The notes: generated by a model from the letters alone, not told the origin. 34,596 nt of DNA from Crenarchaeota archaeon 13_1_40CM_3_52_17 (GCA_001918745.1 MNGN01000064.1:1-34596); one strand, 5' to 3'. Shown: positions 1 through 9,838, counted from the stretch's first letter. Program-made: numbers and translations.

Positions 1-48
1 GTGGCACGACTAATTACTCGGTCACCTTAGTAGTTTGCACCGAGTGCA

Positions 49-1230
49 ATGTCTGCCAGTAAAGATGTAGTGATTAGAACCACGGGAATAAGCAAGTCAA
101 TTTTCGTTATCAGTTTGGTAATCGTTGCGGCTGTTAGTGGGGTCGCAGGCTTTTTCGTACCCGGACTTCTCAAGCAGTCATCGTCGGTGATTACGATTAA
201 TGGGGCAGGGTCCAGCTTTGTATTTCCATTGCTGTCTGCCATAGACGCGAATTACACTGCAAGTAATCCAAACGTTCAGATCAACTATCAGTCTGTTGGA
301 AGTGGAGCAGGTATAACTGATTTCAGCACGAAGATCGTTGACTTTGGTGCCACAGACGCGCCACTGTCGGGAGGACCAATTGGTCAGAGAGCTAATATCA
401 CAAGAGATACGGGTACTCCTCTTACTATTCCCGAATCCATTGGTGCCGTTGCTGTAGCCTACAATGTCAACGGGATTAGTACGGGCCTCAAGCTCAACGC
501 AACTGTCGCGGCTATGATCTTTCAAGGCAATATCACGCAGTGGAACGACCCGATCATTGCCAACATGAATTTGGGCGTCAATCTTCCCAGCTCCACTATA
601 ACTGTAGTCCATCGGTCAGACAGTTCCGGGACCACATTCATATTCTCAAGCTGGCTTAACTCCTCAAATTCCCATTTTCCGTGGAAATTGGGGGTAAGCA
701 AGACGCCTAAATGGCAGTATGGCACTCAAGCCACGTACCTTTCCCTTCCACAAAATGTGGGAGTCGCCGGTGGAGTACAGCAGAATCCCAACACGATTGG
801 GTATGTAGAACTAAACTATGTTCTTTCAACAACTCCACCAATGACCTACGCAACCGTCTTGAATGGAGACCAGAACGGTTACGTCCTTCCTTCACTGACA
901 ACGTCTACATACGCAGTCAACAACTCGACTGCGAGCCTACCAACAGGAGATGGCGATTGGTCCAAAGTCACTCTCCTAAACGCTCACGGCGGATCCTCCT
1001 ATCCGATTGTAAGTTTCACCTACATTCTTGTCTTCAAAGAGCTATCAGTCGTTCCTGGCATGACGCAGGCGAAGGCCCAGGCATTCGTCAACTATCTCTG
1101 GTATGTAGTACATAACGGACAAGATCAGGCAACGAAGCTATCGTTCGTAGCTCTCCCCTCTCCAGTCAGAACCATCGATGAGGCAACGATCAGGATGATG
1201 ACCTACAACAGCGTAGCCTTGCATAGCTAG
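49..1230 (+). CDS. pstS: Phosphate ABC transporter substrate-binding protein PstS
   Basis: 393 aa; N-terminal hydrophobic segment, then ITINGAGSSFVFPLLSAI and VVHRSDSSGTTFIFSSWL typical of PstS; followed by pstC, pstA, pstB, phoU. Confidence 0.95.
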   Translation: MSASKDVVIRTTGISKSIFVISLVIVAAVSGVAGFFVPGLLKQSSSVITINGAGSSFVFPLLSAIDANYTASNPNVQINYQSVGSGAGITDFSTKIVDFGATDAPLSGGPIGQRANITRDTGTPLTIPESIGAVAVAYNVNGISTGLKLNATVAAMIFQGNITQWNDPIIANMNLGVNLPSSTITVVHRSDSSGTTFIFSSWLNSSNSHFPWKLGVSKTPKWQYGTQATYLSLPQNVGVAGGVQQNPNTIGYVELNYVLSTTPPMTYATVLNGDQNGYVLPSLTTSTYAVNNSTASLPTGDGDWSKVTLLNAHGGSSYPIVSFTYILVFKELSVVPGMTQAKAQAFVNYLWYVVHNGQDQATKLSFVALPSPVRTIDEATIRMMTYNSVALHS

Positions 1231-1284
1231 TACGGCTCTGAGCGATTAAGATCATCAAACCATCACTCCTCGTCCTGTCCAACC

Positions 1285-2301
1285 ATGAGCCTTTCGGAAG
1301 AGGCAAGGCCGCAACAAGCCAAGACCCCAGCTCGAAGGCGATTGGATGCTCTCCGCACACCGCGACGGTTTTCCGCTGACGACTTATTCGAAACCTCCTC
1401 GACAATCTTTGCCGCGATGATCATTCTCATCATCGTCGTAACTTCCGTCCTTCTCATTCGAGGCTCGATCCCAGTTCTGCAGAGTTTCAAGACTGGTTTC
1501 TTTACTGGTACAAACTGGATTTCAGTAGCGGGGAGTGAGTCGTACGGTGTCCTCCCCTACGTTTTAGGCACGCTTGTCACTTCGGCAATCGCAGTTGCGG
1601 TCGGGGTGCCGTTGAGTCTGGGCATCGCAATTTTCCTGGCCGAGATGGCGCCTTGGTCTTTGAGGAATGCCTTGTCTCGGGTCATTGAGCTCTTGGCCGC
1701 GGTTCCTAGCATTATCTACGGTTTCTGGGGGCTTTTCGTGTTCCGCTTTTGGGTCAGAGATTACCTTGAAGCGCCAATCTCGAGCTATGTGGGCGCATTT
1801 CCGGTCTTTCAGGGGACCCCATTCGGTCTGGACATTCTCACTGCGGGTTTGATTCTTGCCATTATGATCATTCCTACAGTTTCCTCCATATCTAAGGACG
1901 TGATGATGGCTGTTCCGTCCTCTCAGAGAGAAGCAGCCTACAGCATCGGAGCAACGCGATGGGAGGTTGTCCGAACAGGGGTCCTCGGATACGCCCGTTC
2001 AGGAATCTTCGGGGCGATAATTCTGGGGTTGGGGAGAGCGGTGGGGGAGACAATGGCTGTCACGATGGTCATAGGAAACGCGTCAGGTCCTGCAGCTCTT
2101 CCCACCTCCCTATTCAAACAGGGTGCCACAATGGCCTCGGTCATCGCCAACGAGTTCAGCGAGGCAGAGCCCGGCTCTCTTCATCTTTCCGCTCTAATCG
2201 GTATTGGACTTACGCTCTTTCTGTCTGCAATCGTGATCAATGTTTTCGCGCAATTGATGGTTTGGAAAGTCTTGAAGGTTCGAGCGGGGTCCGTAGAGTA
2301 G
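1285..2301 (+). CDS. pstC: Phosphate ABC transporter permease PstC
   Basis: 338 aa multi-TM; AVGVPLSLGIAIFLAEMAP, ELLAAVPSIIYGFWGLFVF and GRAVGETMAVTMVIGN motifs. Confidence 0.95.
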   Translation: MSLSEEARPQQAKTPARRRLDALRTPRRFSADDLFETSSTIFAAMIILIIVVTSVLLIRGSIPVLQSFKTGFFTGTNWISVAGSESYGVLPYVLGTLVTSAIAVAVGVPLSLGIAIFLAEMAPWSLRNALSRVIELLAAVPSIIYGFWGLFVFRFWVRDYLEAPISSYVGAFPVFQGTPFGLDILTAGLILAIMIIPTVSSISKDVMMAVPSSQREAAYSIGATRWEVVRTGVLGYARSGIFGAIILGLGRAVGETMAVTMVIGNASGPAALPTSLFKQGATMASVIANEFSEAEPGSLHLSALIGIGLTLFLSAIVINVFAQLMVWKVLKVRAGSVE

Positions 2302-2303
2302 TC

Positions 2304-3161
2304 TTGTCGAACCAGTCTTTTAGAAGGTTCAAGGATAAACTTGCCTATGGCCTTGGCGTTCTTTGCGTCGTACTTGCCATGTTGCCATTGGCGAGTATTC
2401 TCTTTGAAGTTGTCGGAAAAGGTCTGCCTGCGATTAGCCTCGGCTTTCTTACAAAGACAACTGGCAACATAACTGATCCAAGCAGTGGAATTGGGAACGC
2501 CATAGAAGGAACCCTGATTCTCATCGGAGTGACTAGCTTGATTGCTGTTCCTATAGGCTTGCTCGCAGGGATCTACTTGGCAGAATTTGGCGACAACAAG
2601 TTCGGCAGAACGATAAGATTCCTAAATGATGTGCTAGCTGAGTTCCCTTCCATTGTAATAGGAATCCTAGCGTTTTCTGTCGTGGTAATTGCAATTGGGC
2701 ATTTCTCAGCGATAGCTGGCGCAGTGGCACTGTCAATCATAATGCTTCCAATCGTAACTCGGACTACTGAGGAGTCTATCAAACTAGTTCCGAGTTCTAT
2801 TAGAGACGCCTCGATGGCACTAGGTATCAGGAGATGGAGAACCAGTCTGAGCATTGTCTTGGTCACCGCCAAGGACGGGGTGATTACGGGAATCCTCCTC
2901 TCAATTGCTAGAATCTCCGGGGAGACGGCTCCTTTACTCCTCACGGTGCTGGGAAGCGGGTTCTTCTTCTCAGGCCTGGATCAGCCAATCGATGCTCTTC
3001 CTCTGAGAATATTTACAGATTACAAGAATTCCAATTACCCATCTCCGCTCGCACAGGGTTGGGGAGCGGCCCTCGTCCTCATAATGCTGGTTCTTGGTTT
3101 GAACCTTAGCGTTAGGCTGCTAACAAGAGGCAGGTCTAGTTTTGCGAGGGCACGGGCTTGA
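2304..3161 (+). CDS. pstA: Phosphate ABC transporter permease PstA (probable TTG start at 2304; the ORF track extends further upstream out of frame with pstC)
   Basis: [28 protein letters not shown] and [17 protein letters not shown] motifs; conserved region begins just after the pstC stop. Confidence 0.92.
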   Translation: MSNQSFRRFKDKLAYGLGVLCVVLAMLPLASILFEVVGKGLPAISLGFLTKTTGNITDPSSGIGNAIEGTLILIGVTSLIAVPIGLLAGIYLAEFGDNKFGRTIRFLNDVLAEFPSIVIGILAFSVVVIAIGHFSAIAGAVALSIIMLPIVTRTTEESIKLVPSSIRDASMALGIRRWRTSLSIVLVTAKDGVITGILLSIARISGETAPLLLTVLGSGFFFSGLDQPIDALPLRIFTDYKNSNYPSPLAQGWGAALVLIMLVLGLNLSVRLLTRGRSSFARARA

Positions 3162-3988
3162 CATTGTCACTGCAAGTGGAAGAGTTGAAACCTGCAAATA
3201 GTGAAGCCCCCTCAATCAGAGGTACGTTGGAGAAGTTCAAGATCCAGACGGAGAAACTGAACGCTTGGTTTGGAAATAACCATGTACTCAAAGACCTGTC
3301 AATCAACATCAAGGAAGACGAAGTAACTGCTATAATCGGACCTTCTGGGTGTGGGAAGTCCACCTTCATACGATGCTTGAACCGCATGCACGAGCTGGTC
3401 CCTGGAGCGAGATCTTCGGGCGCAGTCTTGCTCGACAACGCTAACGTCTACGCGAGAGGAATAGACCCGGTCACGGTTCGAAGGAAAGTGGGTATGGTTT
3501 TTCAGAAGCCCAACCCATTTCCGACGATGTCAGTGTACGATAACGTTGCCGCGGGACTCAAATTGAACGGGATCAGGGACCACCAGAAGTTGGACCGGGC
3601 GGTTAAGCGGAGCCTTGAACTGGCATTTCTATGGGACGAAGTAAAAACGGAGTTGGACAAATCCGGGGCCAGCCTGTCCGGTGGGCAGCAACAGAGGCTT
3701 TGCATCGCCAGAGCACTGGCAGTCGAGCCTGAGGTCATATTGATGGATGAACCATGCTCAGCTCTGGACCCTGTAGCTACTGCCAAGATAGAGGAGTTGA
3801 TCTCGAGCTTGAAGGCTCAGTACACAGTGGTCATCGTGACTCACAACATGCAACAAGCAGCCAGAGTCTCTGATAATACTGCCTTCCTCTACTTGGGTCA
3901 ACTGATAGAATACGGCGAGACCACTCAGTTGTTCGAGAATCCAACAGAAGAGCTCACTGAACGCTACCTTACAGGTAAATTCGGTTAG
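3158..3988 (+). CDS. pstB: Phosphate ABC transporter ATP-binding protein PstB
   Basis: GPSGCGKST Walker [57 protein letters not shown]. Confidence 0.97.
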   Translation: MTLSLQVEELKPANSEAPSIRGTLEKFKIQTEKLNAWFGNNHVLKDLSINIKEDEVTAIIGPSGCGKSTFIRCLNRMHELVPGARSSGAVLLDNANVYARGIDPVTVRRKVGMVFQKPNPFPTMSVYDNVAAGLKLNGIRDHQKLDRAVKRSLELAFLWDEVKTELDKSGASLSGGQQQRLCIARALAVEPEVILMDEPCSALDPVATAKIEELISSLKAQYTVVIVTHNMQQAARVSDNTAFLYLGQLIEYGETTQLFENPTEELTERYLTGKFG

Positions 3989-3998
3989 TGGTTGATTT

Positions 3999-4634
3999 TT
4001 GGCAAGACTCATGGATATTGGCCTTGAACGGCTGAGGAACATGGTTCTCGACATGGCAGACTTATCCGAGAAAACAGTGTCAACTTCAATCGACGCTTAT
4101 GTTCAAGGAAAAGACCTCCGCGAGAGGATATACGCTTGGTCTGAACAACTTCGCATGCTTCAAGACGAAGTCAGCGAATTGGCTGTAGAGCTAATTGCCA
4201 GGTACCAACCGGTGGCCTCAGATTTGCGATTCATCAAATCATGCATGGAAGTTGCCTATGGGTTCTCGCGGTTCGGAAGATACGCCCACGATATTTCAGA
4301 TGTCCTCGGAATATTTGGCGACCTATCAAAATGCGATAAGACCACGATAGAGCAGGCGGGAGATCAAGCGAAGAACATGATCCGGGTGAGCATCAAAGCA
4401 TTTACAGAACGAAACGTGGAACTCGCATCCAAACTGAAGAAGATGGATGATGTCGTCGATAACACTTACTTGGGGTTCGTCAAGAACTCGGCTTCGAACC
4501 CTTTGGGAGACTTAAAATGCACAGTCTCTGGGACATTGATCCTCCGTTATCTGGAAAGAATAGCAGACCACGCGACATATGTCGGCGAAAGCGTCCTGTA
4601 TATCGTCTCCGGAGAACGAGCCGCAAGGAAGTAG
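3999..4634 (+). CDS. phoU: PhoU-like phosphate uptake regulator
   Basis: 211 aa helical protein; RYQPVASDLRFIKSCMEVAYGFSRFGRYAHDISDV and LILRYLERIADHATYVGESVLYIVSGE match PhoU repeats; directly downstream of pstB. Confidence 0.93.
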   Translation: MARLMDIGLERLRNMVLDMADLSEKTVSTSIDAYVQGKDLRERIYAWSEQLRMLQDEVSELAVELIARYQPVASDLRFIKSCMEVAYGFSRFGRYAHDISDVLGIFGDLSKCDKTTIEQAGDQAKNMIRVSIKAFTERNVELASKLKKMDDVVDNTYLGFVKNSASNPLGDLKCTVSGTLILRYLERIADHATYVGESVLYIVSGERAARK

Positions 4635-4647
4635 GCTGCTTACGTCA

Positions 4648-4689
4648 ATCTAGGATCCACCTAGATGCTTCAAAACCATCTAGACGCTT
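4648..4689. repeat. Cluster of CTAG-centred repeats: 7-bp inverted repeat ATCTAGG-ATCCA-CCTAGAT plus an imperfect 14-bp direct repeat (CCACCTAGATGCTT / CCATCTAGACGCTT, 19-bp period)
   Basis: Read directly in the phoU to DUF47-remnant intergenic region. Confidence 0.6.
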
Positions 4690-4761
4690 ATTCTAAGAGT
4701 GTCAAACAGTCTACTTGGAGATAGCAACGGTCACAAGCGCAGCTCTTCATAGAGAAACGAT

Positions 4762-5125
4762 TTGACTCAGATGCGATTCGCCCCACGCGTTGTCTCATCG
4801 GGCTCAAGGAAACTTCTCATTCCGAGAGGGAAAATATTCTTTCAATTACTCGAAGAAGAGTCGAAGAATGCATTGGCGGGAGCCGTACAATTCAGTGAGC
4901 TAATCCAGAACTTCGACCATTTGGCAGACAAAAGGGACAAAATAAAGAACATCGAACACCATAGCCGGGGCGATCATGGGAGTAGGTTCAACCCGCAGAC
5001 TGTCAGCGGTGAGATGGGAAGTTGCTCGCAGAATAGTCTACGCCTGGGAGCTCACGATTCCCGCCGCCGCGGCCGCAATAGCTGGTCTATCATACGATCT
5101 TCTGAGCCTCGCGGGTCTCCGCTAG
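4762..5125 (+). pseudogene. Deletion fusion of DUF47 (PhoU-like PiT accessory) N-terminus with the C-terminal tail of a PiT phosphate permease, in different frames
   Basis: Frame of 4762: LLIPRGKIFFQLLEEESKNALAGAVQFSELIQNFDHLADKRDKIKNIEH (DUF47-like start). From about 4960 a different frame reads IAGAIMGVGSTRRLSAVRWEVARRIVYAWELTIPAAAAIAGLSYDLLSLAGLR-stop (stop 5123-5125), like a PiT C-terminus. Confidence 0.75.
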
Positions 5126-5233
5126 AGATACCTTGCTAACTGAGTCGAATCTAGTAGACAATGACGCCAAGGAATGGGAGAATAGACTGACTTGCATTCG
5201 AACCTGCTCGACGCACGCGCTCCCGAAAGAGCT

Positions 5234-6070
5234 CTATGACTCTTTGCGGAAGATCAAACAATATTGGTGGGAGCGGTTCCCGACCCAGGCGTTGTATATT
5301 CCGAGAGGTAGTAGCCGCTTATCATCGTGCAACCAGACCCTCTCGTCTTTCGGGACCCATGTCTCTGCTAAGCTTGTCAACGTTTCAAATGCGAGCGGAT
5401 GCAACCGACCCTCTGAGAAGACATTGTTCGTCACGACCACCAAATATCCTCCAACCTTCATAACTCGGTAGACCTCGTCAAAGATTCGCTTTTGGGCATC
5501 CAGAAATTCCCCATAATCATTGATATTTCCAATGTCTTGCGGATCGTCACTGTAGACCGTGTCCAATCCTCTTTCCACACGTTCACGTTGCCGAAGGCTA
5601 GCGCGCTTCAACTGGTTCCAGTATGGGGGCGATGAGATGCAGAAATCGAACTCGTGAACCTCACTTCTCTCCAAGATCTTGCGCAAGCCACGAGAATCCC
5701 CTTGCAGCACAAGTTGCCGGGTCTCGTTAGCAGATGTAGCCTCCTTGAGCCTCAACCTCGCCATTGACGCATATCGGGGGTTGATCTCAACTCCGACCCC
5801 GTTACGCCCTGCGGCTCTTGCGGCGAGGAGGGTGCTTCCTGTTCCCAGGAAAGGATCTAGCACCCACATGTTCCGTTTAGTAAAGAATTCTACAAACTCT
5901 CGGACAAGAGTCTCAGGAAAACCGGCTGGATGGACCAGCTTGGTTCTATCCCTGCGCGGTGGGCTATGTTTGAACCAAGATTTTGTGAACTTGATCCAAT
6001 CTTTGCCAGAGAGATGGTTCAGTCGGTTCGTTGGTTTGGGTTTCTTGCGAAGTTCGTCTTTTGGTAGCAA
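5234..6070 (-). CDS. DNA methyltransferase, N4-cytosine/N6-adenine type (SPPY)
   Basis: 278 aa; VLDPFLGTGSTLLAA (SAM-binding motif I) and FDFCISSPPYWNQ (catalytic motif IV); FDEVYRVMKVGGYLVVVTNN. Confidence 0.9.
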   Translation of the reverse strand: MLPKDELRKKPKPTNRLNHLSGKDWIKFTKSWFKHSPPRRDRTKLVHPAGFPETLVREFVEFFTKRNMWVLDPFLGTGSTLLAARAAGRNGVGVEINPRYASMARLRLKEATSANETRQLVLQGDSRGLRKILERSEVHEFDFCISSPPYWNQLKRASLRQRERVERGLDTVYSDDPQDIGNINDYGEFLDAQKRIFDEVYRVMKVGGYLVVVTNNVFSEGRLHPLAFETLTSLAETWVPKDERVWLHDDKRLLPLGIYNAWVGNRSHQYCLIFRKES

Positions 6071-6105
6071 GAGCTTTATCGTCGATCCCCTTGTCAGAAA
6101 CTAGG

Positions 6106-6113
6106 TTTATTAA
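6106..6113 (+). promoter_or_regulatory. Possible TATA box (TTTATTAA) for the rpoH-rpoB-rpoA transcript
   Basis: AT-rich octamer in the divergent MTase/rpoH intergenic region, about 80 nt upstream of the rpoH start. Confidence 0.35.
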
Positions 6114-6194
6114 CGGGTTTCCGGCGGGGGTACTTTTCACCTGTGGTAGGTCGGACTCTAAGCCGTCCCCCGCTCCCGAGGTAGCTACTAATAA

Positions 6195-6464
6195 TTGGTA
6201 AAGAAGCAAGACAAGGAGAAGGAACTCTCTTACGACGTATTCAAGCACGAACTTGTTCCCAAACATGTCCTCCTCAAACCTGAAGAAGCACGAGAAATCC
6301 TAGGCCGATATCACATCAAGCCCTTCCAGCTTCCGTACGTAAAATCTAGCGATCCGGCGGCGAGGACCATCGGTGCCAAGCCGGGAGACATAATCAGGGT
6401 CATTCGGAAGAGCGCTACCGCAGGTGAATCAGACTTTTACAGATATGTCGTGGAAGATTTTTGA
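6195..6464 (+). CDS. rpoH: DNA-directed RNA polymerase subunit H (TTG start)
   Basis: HELVPKHVLLKPEEAREILGRYHIKPFQLPYVKSSDPAARTIGAKPGDIIRVIRKS; archaeal RpoH signature; immediately upstream of rpoB. Confidence 0.96.
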   Translation: MVKKQDKEKELSYDVFKHELVPKHVLLKPEEAREILGRYHIKPFQLPYVKSSDPAARTIGAKPGDIIRVIRKSATAGESDFYRYVVEDF

Positions 6465-6488
6465 AAATGATTTTTGGAGAAAATTGAA

Positions 6489-9400
6489 ATGGCCGTAACA
6501 ACCCAACAGCTTTGGAACCTGTCTAAGGAGTTCATCAAGGACAGCGGGCTCGTTCGTCAACACATCGATTCATACAACGACTTCGTCGAGAGAGGACTTC
6601 AAGCAATCGTAGACGAAGTCGGAGAACTGCCCATCGAAATCGGAGATTATCCACTGAGGATCAAACTAGGTAAGATAGAGATTGGAGCACCCCGAGTGAT
6701 CGAAGTCGATGGCACCGAGAGATCGATCTATCCTGCCGAGGCCAGAATTCGAAATCTAACCTACGCAGCACCGCTCCACATGGAAATGATTCCTGTGATC
6801 GGCGAGAGAGAAGGTCAGCCCGAAATGGTCTACATCGGTGACCTACCAGTCATGCTCAAATCCAGAATCTGTCTCCTCTCGAAACTCTCACCCGACGATC
6901 TTGTGGGCGTCGGAGAAGATCCACTGGACCCTGGTGGATACTTCATTGTAAACGGATCAGAGCGAGTCATAGTCGCATTGGAAGATCTCGCTGCGAACCG
7001 GATTCTCGTAGACGTCGAACACACCGGCGTCAATCCAACCTACAAGGCCAAAATATTCTCCACGACCGTTGGTTTTCGAGCACGAATCGAGGTCGCCCTG
7101 AAGAGCGACGCGGGAATCTACGTAACAATGCCCGGAATTCCCAGCGACATACCTCTCATGATCCTCATGCGAGCCCTCGGGTTCGAAGAAGACGCCAAGA
7201 TCGCAGAGTTCGTAAGCACCGACCCCGACATACAAGATGAACTCGAAGCCTCATATGAGAAATCGCTAGAAGCCAACAACGTTCACGATGCCCTACTGTA
7301 TCTCGGCAACCGCCTGGCTCCAGGGCAGGTGGATGAATACCGATTAAAGAAAGCTGAATCTGTGTTGGATCGAAACTTTCTCCCACACCTGGGCAGAATG
7401 CCCTCCGAACGAAGGGAGAAGGGACTCTTCCTGACCGAAATTGCTGCTCGAATAATAGAAGTCAAGCTCGAACGACGCACTTCCGACGACAAGGATCACT
7501 ATGCGAACAAACGACTCAAATTAGCCGGCTCCCTCTTAGCTGAACTGTTCCGGATATCCTTCCGAAATCTTACTCGGGACCTCAAGTACCAGCTTGAGAG
7601 AATAACAATCAGACGGCACATAGAATTCTCCATCGCCAACGCGATCAGGCCTGGAATAATCACAGAGAGAGTCCAGCACGCAATTGCCACCGGAAACTGG
7701 GTAAGGGGAAGAATCGGAGTAACACAACTACTAGACAGGACAAACTTCGTCAGCACTCTAAGCCATCTTAGAAGGCTGCAGTCTCCCCTCAGCCGTAGCC
7801 AGCCGAACCTCGAAGCTAGAGACCTTCACCCCACCCATTATGGAAGGCTCTGCCCCGATGAGACACCTGAAGGCTCGAACTGCGGACTCGTCAAGAACCT
7901 CGCCCTCTCCAGCAGCATATCTGTCGGAATCGAGCCCAGAGAAATGGTCGACAAGCTTCGCAGAATGGGCGTAACCCCCATTGAAGACTCTGACAAAAAA
8001 CTGAGATCAATTGGTGGCAAAGTCATAGTTGACGGGATACTGGCGGGATACGCAAAAGATCCCTCAGCACTCGCCGGAGAACTCCGAGAACTCAGACGCG
8101 AAGGAAAAATGAGCTCCGAAGTCAATTTCTCATTCCATCCCCCAGAAGCAAGGGGAGGAAGAGCCGATTTACATGTGAACTGCGACGCTGGAAGAGTCCG
8201 ACGTCCACTAATTGTGGTTGACAGCGGCCGACCACGACTGACCGAGGACCACCTTATCCAACTCGAACAGGGACGAATCGCCTGGCAAGACCTGATCAGA
8301 TCAGGAGTCGTAGAAATGCTGGATGCAGACGAAGAAGAAAACGCCCTGATCGCCATGTACGAACACGACCTTAAGAAAGACCACACTCATTTGGAAATCG
8401 CGCCCTACGTGATGCTTGGAATAGCCGCAAGCCTCATCCCATTCCCCGAACACAACCAGTCTCCACGAAACGCCTACGAGTCAGCCATGGCGAAACAAGC
8501 CTTGGGCGTTTTCTCGACCAACTTCTTCACCAGGGTTGACTCCCGATCCCATCTCCTCCACTATGCACAGACGCCCATCGTCCAGACGAAACCGATGGAG
8601 GTCTTCAACTATCTCGAACGCCCTTCCGGACAAAACGTGGTCGTGGCAATCCTATCTTTCCAAGGCTACAACATGGAAGACGCGATCATCATTAACAAGT
8701 CCTCCGTCGACAGAGGCCTCTTTCGCTCAACCTTCTACAGAATCTACGAAGCCGAAAGCAGACAGTACCTCGGAGGACTGCGGGACAAGTTTGAGATTCC
8801 GGAAGCCGGTATCAGAGGATACCGCGGGGACCGCTACTACCGATTAATCGAAGAAGACGGAATGATCTCCCCCGAAGCAGAAGCCACAGGCAACACCGTA
8901 CTTGTCGGACGAACCAGCCCGCCAAGATTCATGGAAGAATATCGCGAGTTCGAAGCCAAAGGCCCTACCAAACGAGACTCTTCAGTCACGATGAGACCCT
9001 CAGAACAGGGAACCATCGACCAAGTCTTTGTAACCGAATCTATCGAAGGAAGCAAACTTGTCAAGGTAAAGGTAAGGGACCTCCGTATTCCCGAACTAGG
9101 CGACAAGTTCGCTTCTCGTCACGGACAGAAAGGAGTCATAGGACTCCTTGTACCACAAGAAGACATGCCGTTCACAGTCGACGGAGTCGTTCCCGACGTT
9201 ATCATCAACCCTCATGCGATACCGTCAAGAATGACAATCGGCCAGTTTGTAGAAACACTCGGTGGAAAACTGGCGTCCCAAATGGGAGAGATTATGGACG
9301 GAACAGCTTTCGAAAACATTGGACCCCAAGCCATCGGCGACATGTTAACCAAGCTTGGCTTCGAGAAGAGTGGACGAGAGCCCCTTTACAATGGGATTAC

Positions 9401-9836
9401 TGGCGAACGGCTGGCCGCAGACTTGTTCATCGGCGTCGTCTACTATCAGAAACTCCATCACATGGTGGCGGACAAGATGCACGCCCGAGCCAGAGGCCAA
9501 GTCCAAATGCTCACACGTCAACCGACCGAGGGTAGAGCCAGAGGGGGAGGATTACGATTTGGAGAGATGGAGAGGGACTGCCTCATCGGACACGGAGCAT
9601 CGGCCTTACTTCGCGACAGATTGCTAGAAGAATCTGACAAATACATTGCGTACGTCTGCGAGACCTGCGGCACCCTCGCCTATCATGATATCAAGCAAAA
9701 CAAGTACATTTGCCGTATCGACGCTGAGAAAGCGGTGATTTCCCCTGTCGCAATATCCTACGCGTTCAAGCTCCTAGTCCAAGAGCTCATGGCTCTCGGA
9801 ATCGCACCTCGACTCAACCTAGAGGAGAGAGCATAA
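6489..9836 (+). CDS. rpoB: DNA-directed RNA polymerase subunit B (unsplit B'+B''); ATG at 6489, ORF opens at TTG 6474
   Basis: GYFIVNGSERVI, HPTHYGRLCPDETPEGSNCGLVKNLAL, FQGYNMEDAIIINKSSVDRG, LGDKFASRHGQKGVIG, GGLRFGEMERDCLIGHGAS. Confidence 0.98.
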   Translation: MAVTTQQLWNLSKEFIKDSGLVRQHIDSYNDFVERGLQAIVDEVGELPIEIGDYPLRIKLGKIEIGAPRVIEVDGTERSIYPAEARIRNLTYAAPLHMEMIPVIGEREGQPEMVYIGDLPVMLKSRICLLSKLSPDDLVGVGEDPLDPGGYFIVNGSERVIVALEDLAANRILVDVEHTGVNPTYKAKIFSTTVGFRARIEVALKSDAGIYVTMPGIPSDIPLMILMRALGFEEDAKIAEFVSTDPDIQDELEASYEKSLEANNVHDALLYLGNRLAPGQVDEYRLKKAESVLDRNFLPHLGRMPSERREKGLFLTEIAARIIEVKLERRTSDDKDHYANKRLKLAGSLLAELFRISFRNLTRDLKYQLERITIRRHIEFSIANAIRPGIITERVQHAIATGNWVRGRIGVTQLLDRTNFVSTLSHLRRLQSPLSRSQPNLEARDLHPTHYGRLCPDETPEGSNCGLVKNLALSSSISVGIEPREMVDKLRRMGVTPIEDSDKKLRSIGGKVIVDGILAGYAKDPSALAGELRELRREGKMSSEVNFSFHPPEARGGRADLHVNCDAGRVRRPLIVVDSGRPRLTEDHLIQLEQGRIAWQDLIRSGVVEMLDADEEENALIAMYEHDLKKDHTHLEIAPYVMLGIAASLIPFPEHNQSPRNAYESAMAKQALGVFSTNFFTRVDSRSHLLHYAQTPIVQTKPMEVFNYLERPSGQNVVVAILSFQGYNMEDAIIINKSSVDRGLFRSTFYRIYEAESRQYLGGLRDKFEIPEAGIRGYRGDRYYRLIEEDGMISPEAEATGNTVLVGRTSPPRFMEEYREFEAKGPTKRDSSVTMRPSEQGTIDQVFVTESIEGSKLVKVKVRDLRIPELGDKFASRHGQKGVIGLLVPQEDMPFTVDGVVPDVIINPHAIPSRMTIGQFVETLGGKLASQMGEIMDGTAFENIGPQAIGDMLTKLGFEKSGREPLYNGITGERLAADLFIGVVYYQKLHHMVADKMHARARGQVQMLTRQPTEGRARGGGLRFGEMERDCLIGHGASALLRDRLLEESDKYIAYVCETCGTLAYHDIKQNKYICRIDAEKAVISPVAISYAFKLLVQELMALGIAPRLNLEERA

Positions 9837-9838
9837 CC

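Noticed and set aside
1959-2303. 115-codon upstream extension of the pstA ORF
   Set aside because: It overlaps pstC in another frame with low-complexity, non-PstA composition. The real start is near TTG 2304.
5133-5471. 112-aa + strand ORF (and 5236..5463, 5679..6104)
   Set aside because: Antisense to the clearly coding DNA methyltransferase, with no recognisable domain.
6124-6173. Possible tRNA: 7-bp acceptor-like stem followed by TA (positions 8-9)
   Set aside because: No T-arm/GGTTCRA box, no workable anticodon arm, and the enclosed 36 nt is too short for a normal tRNA.
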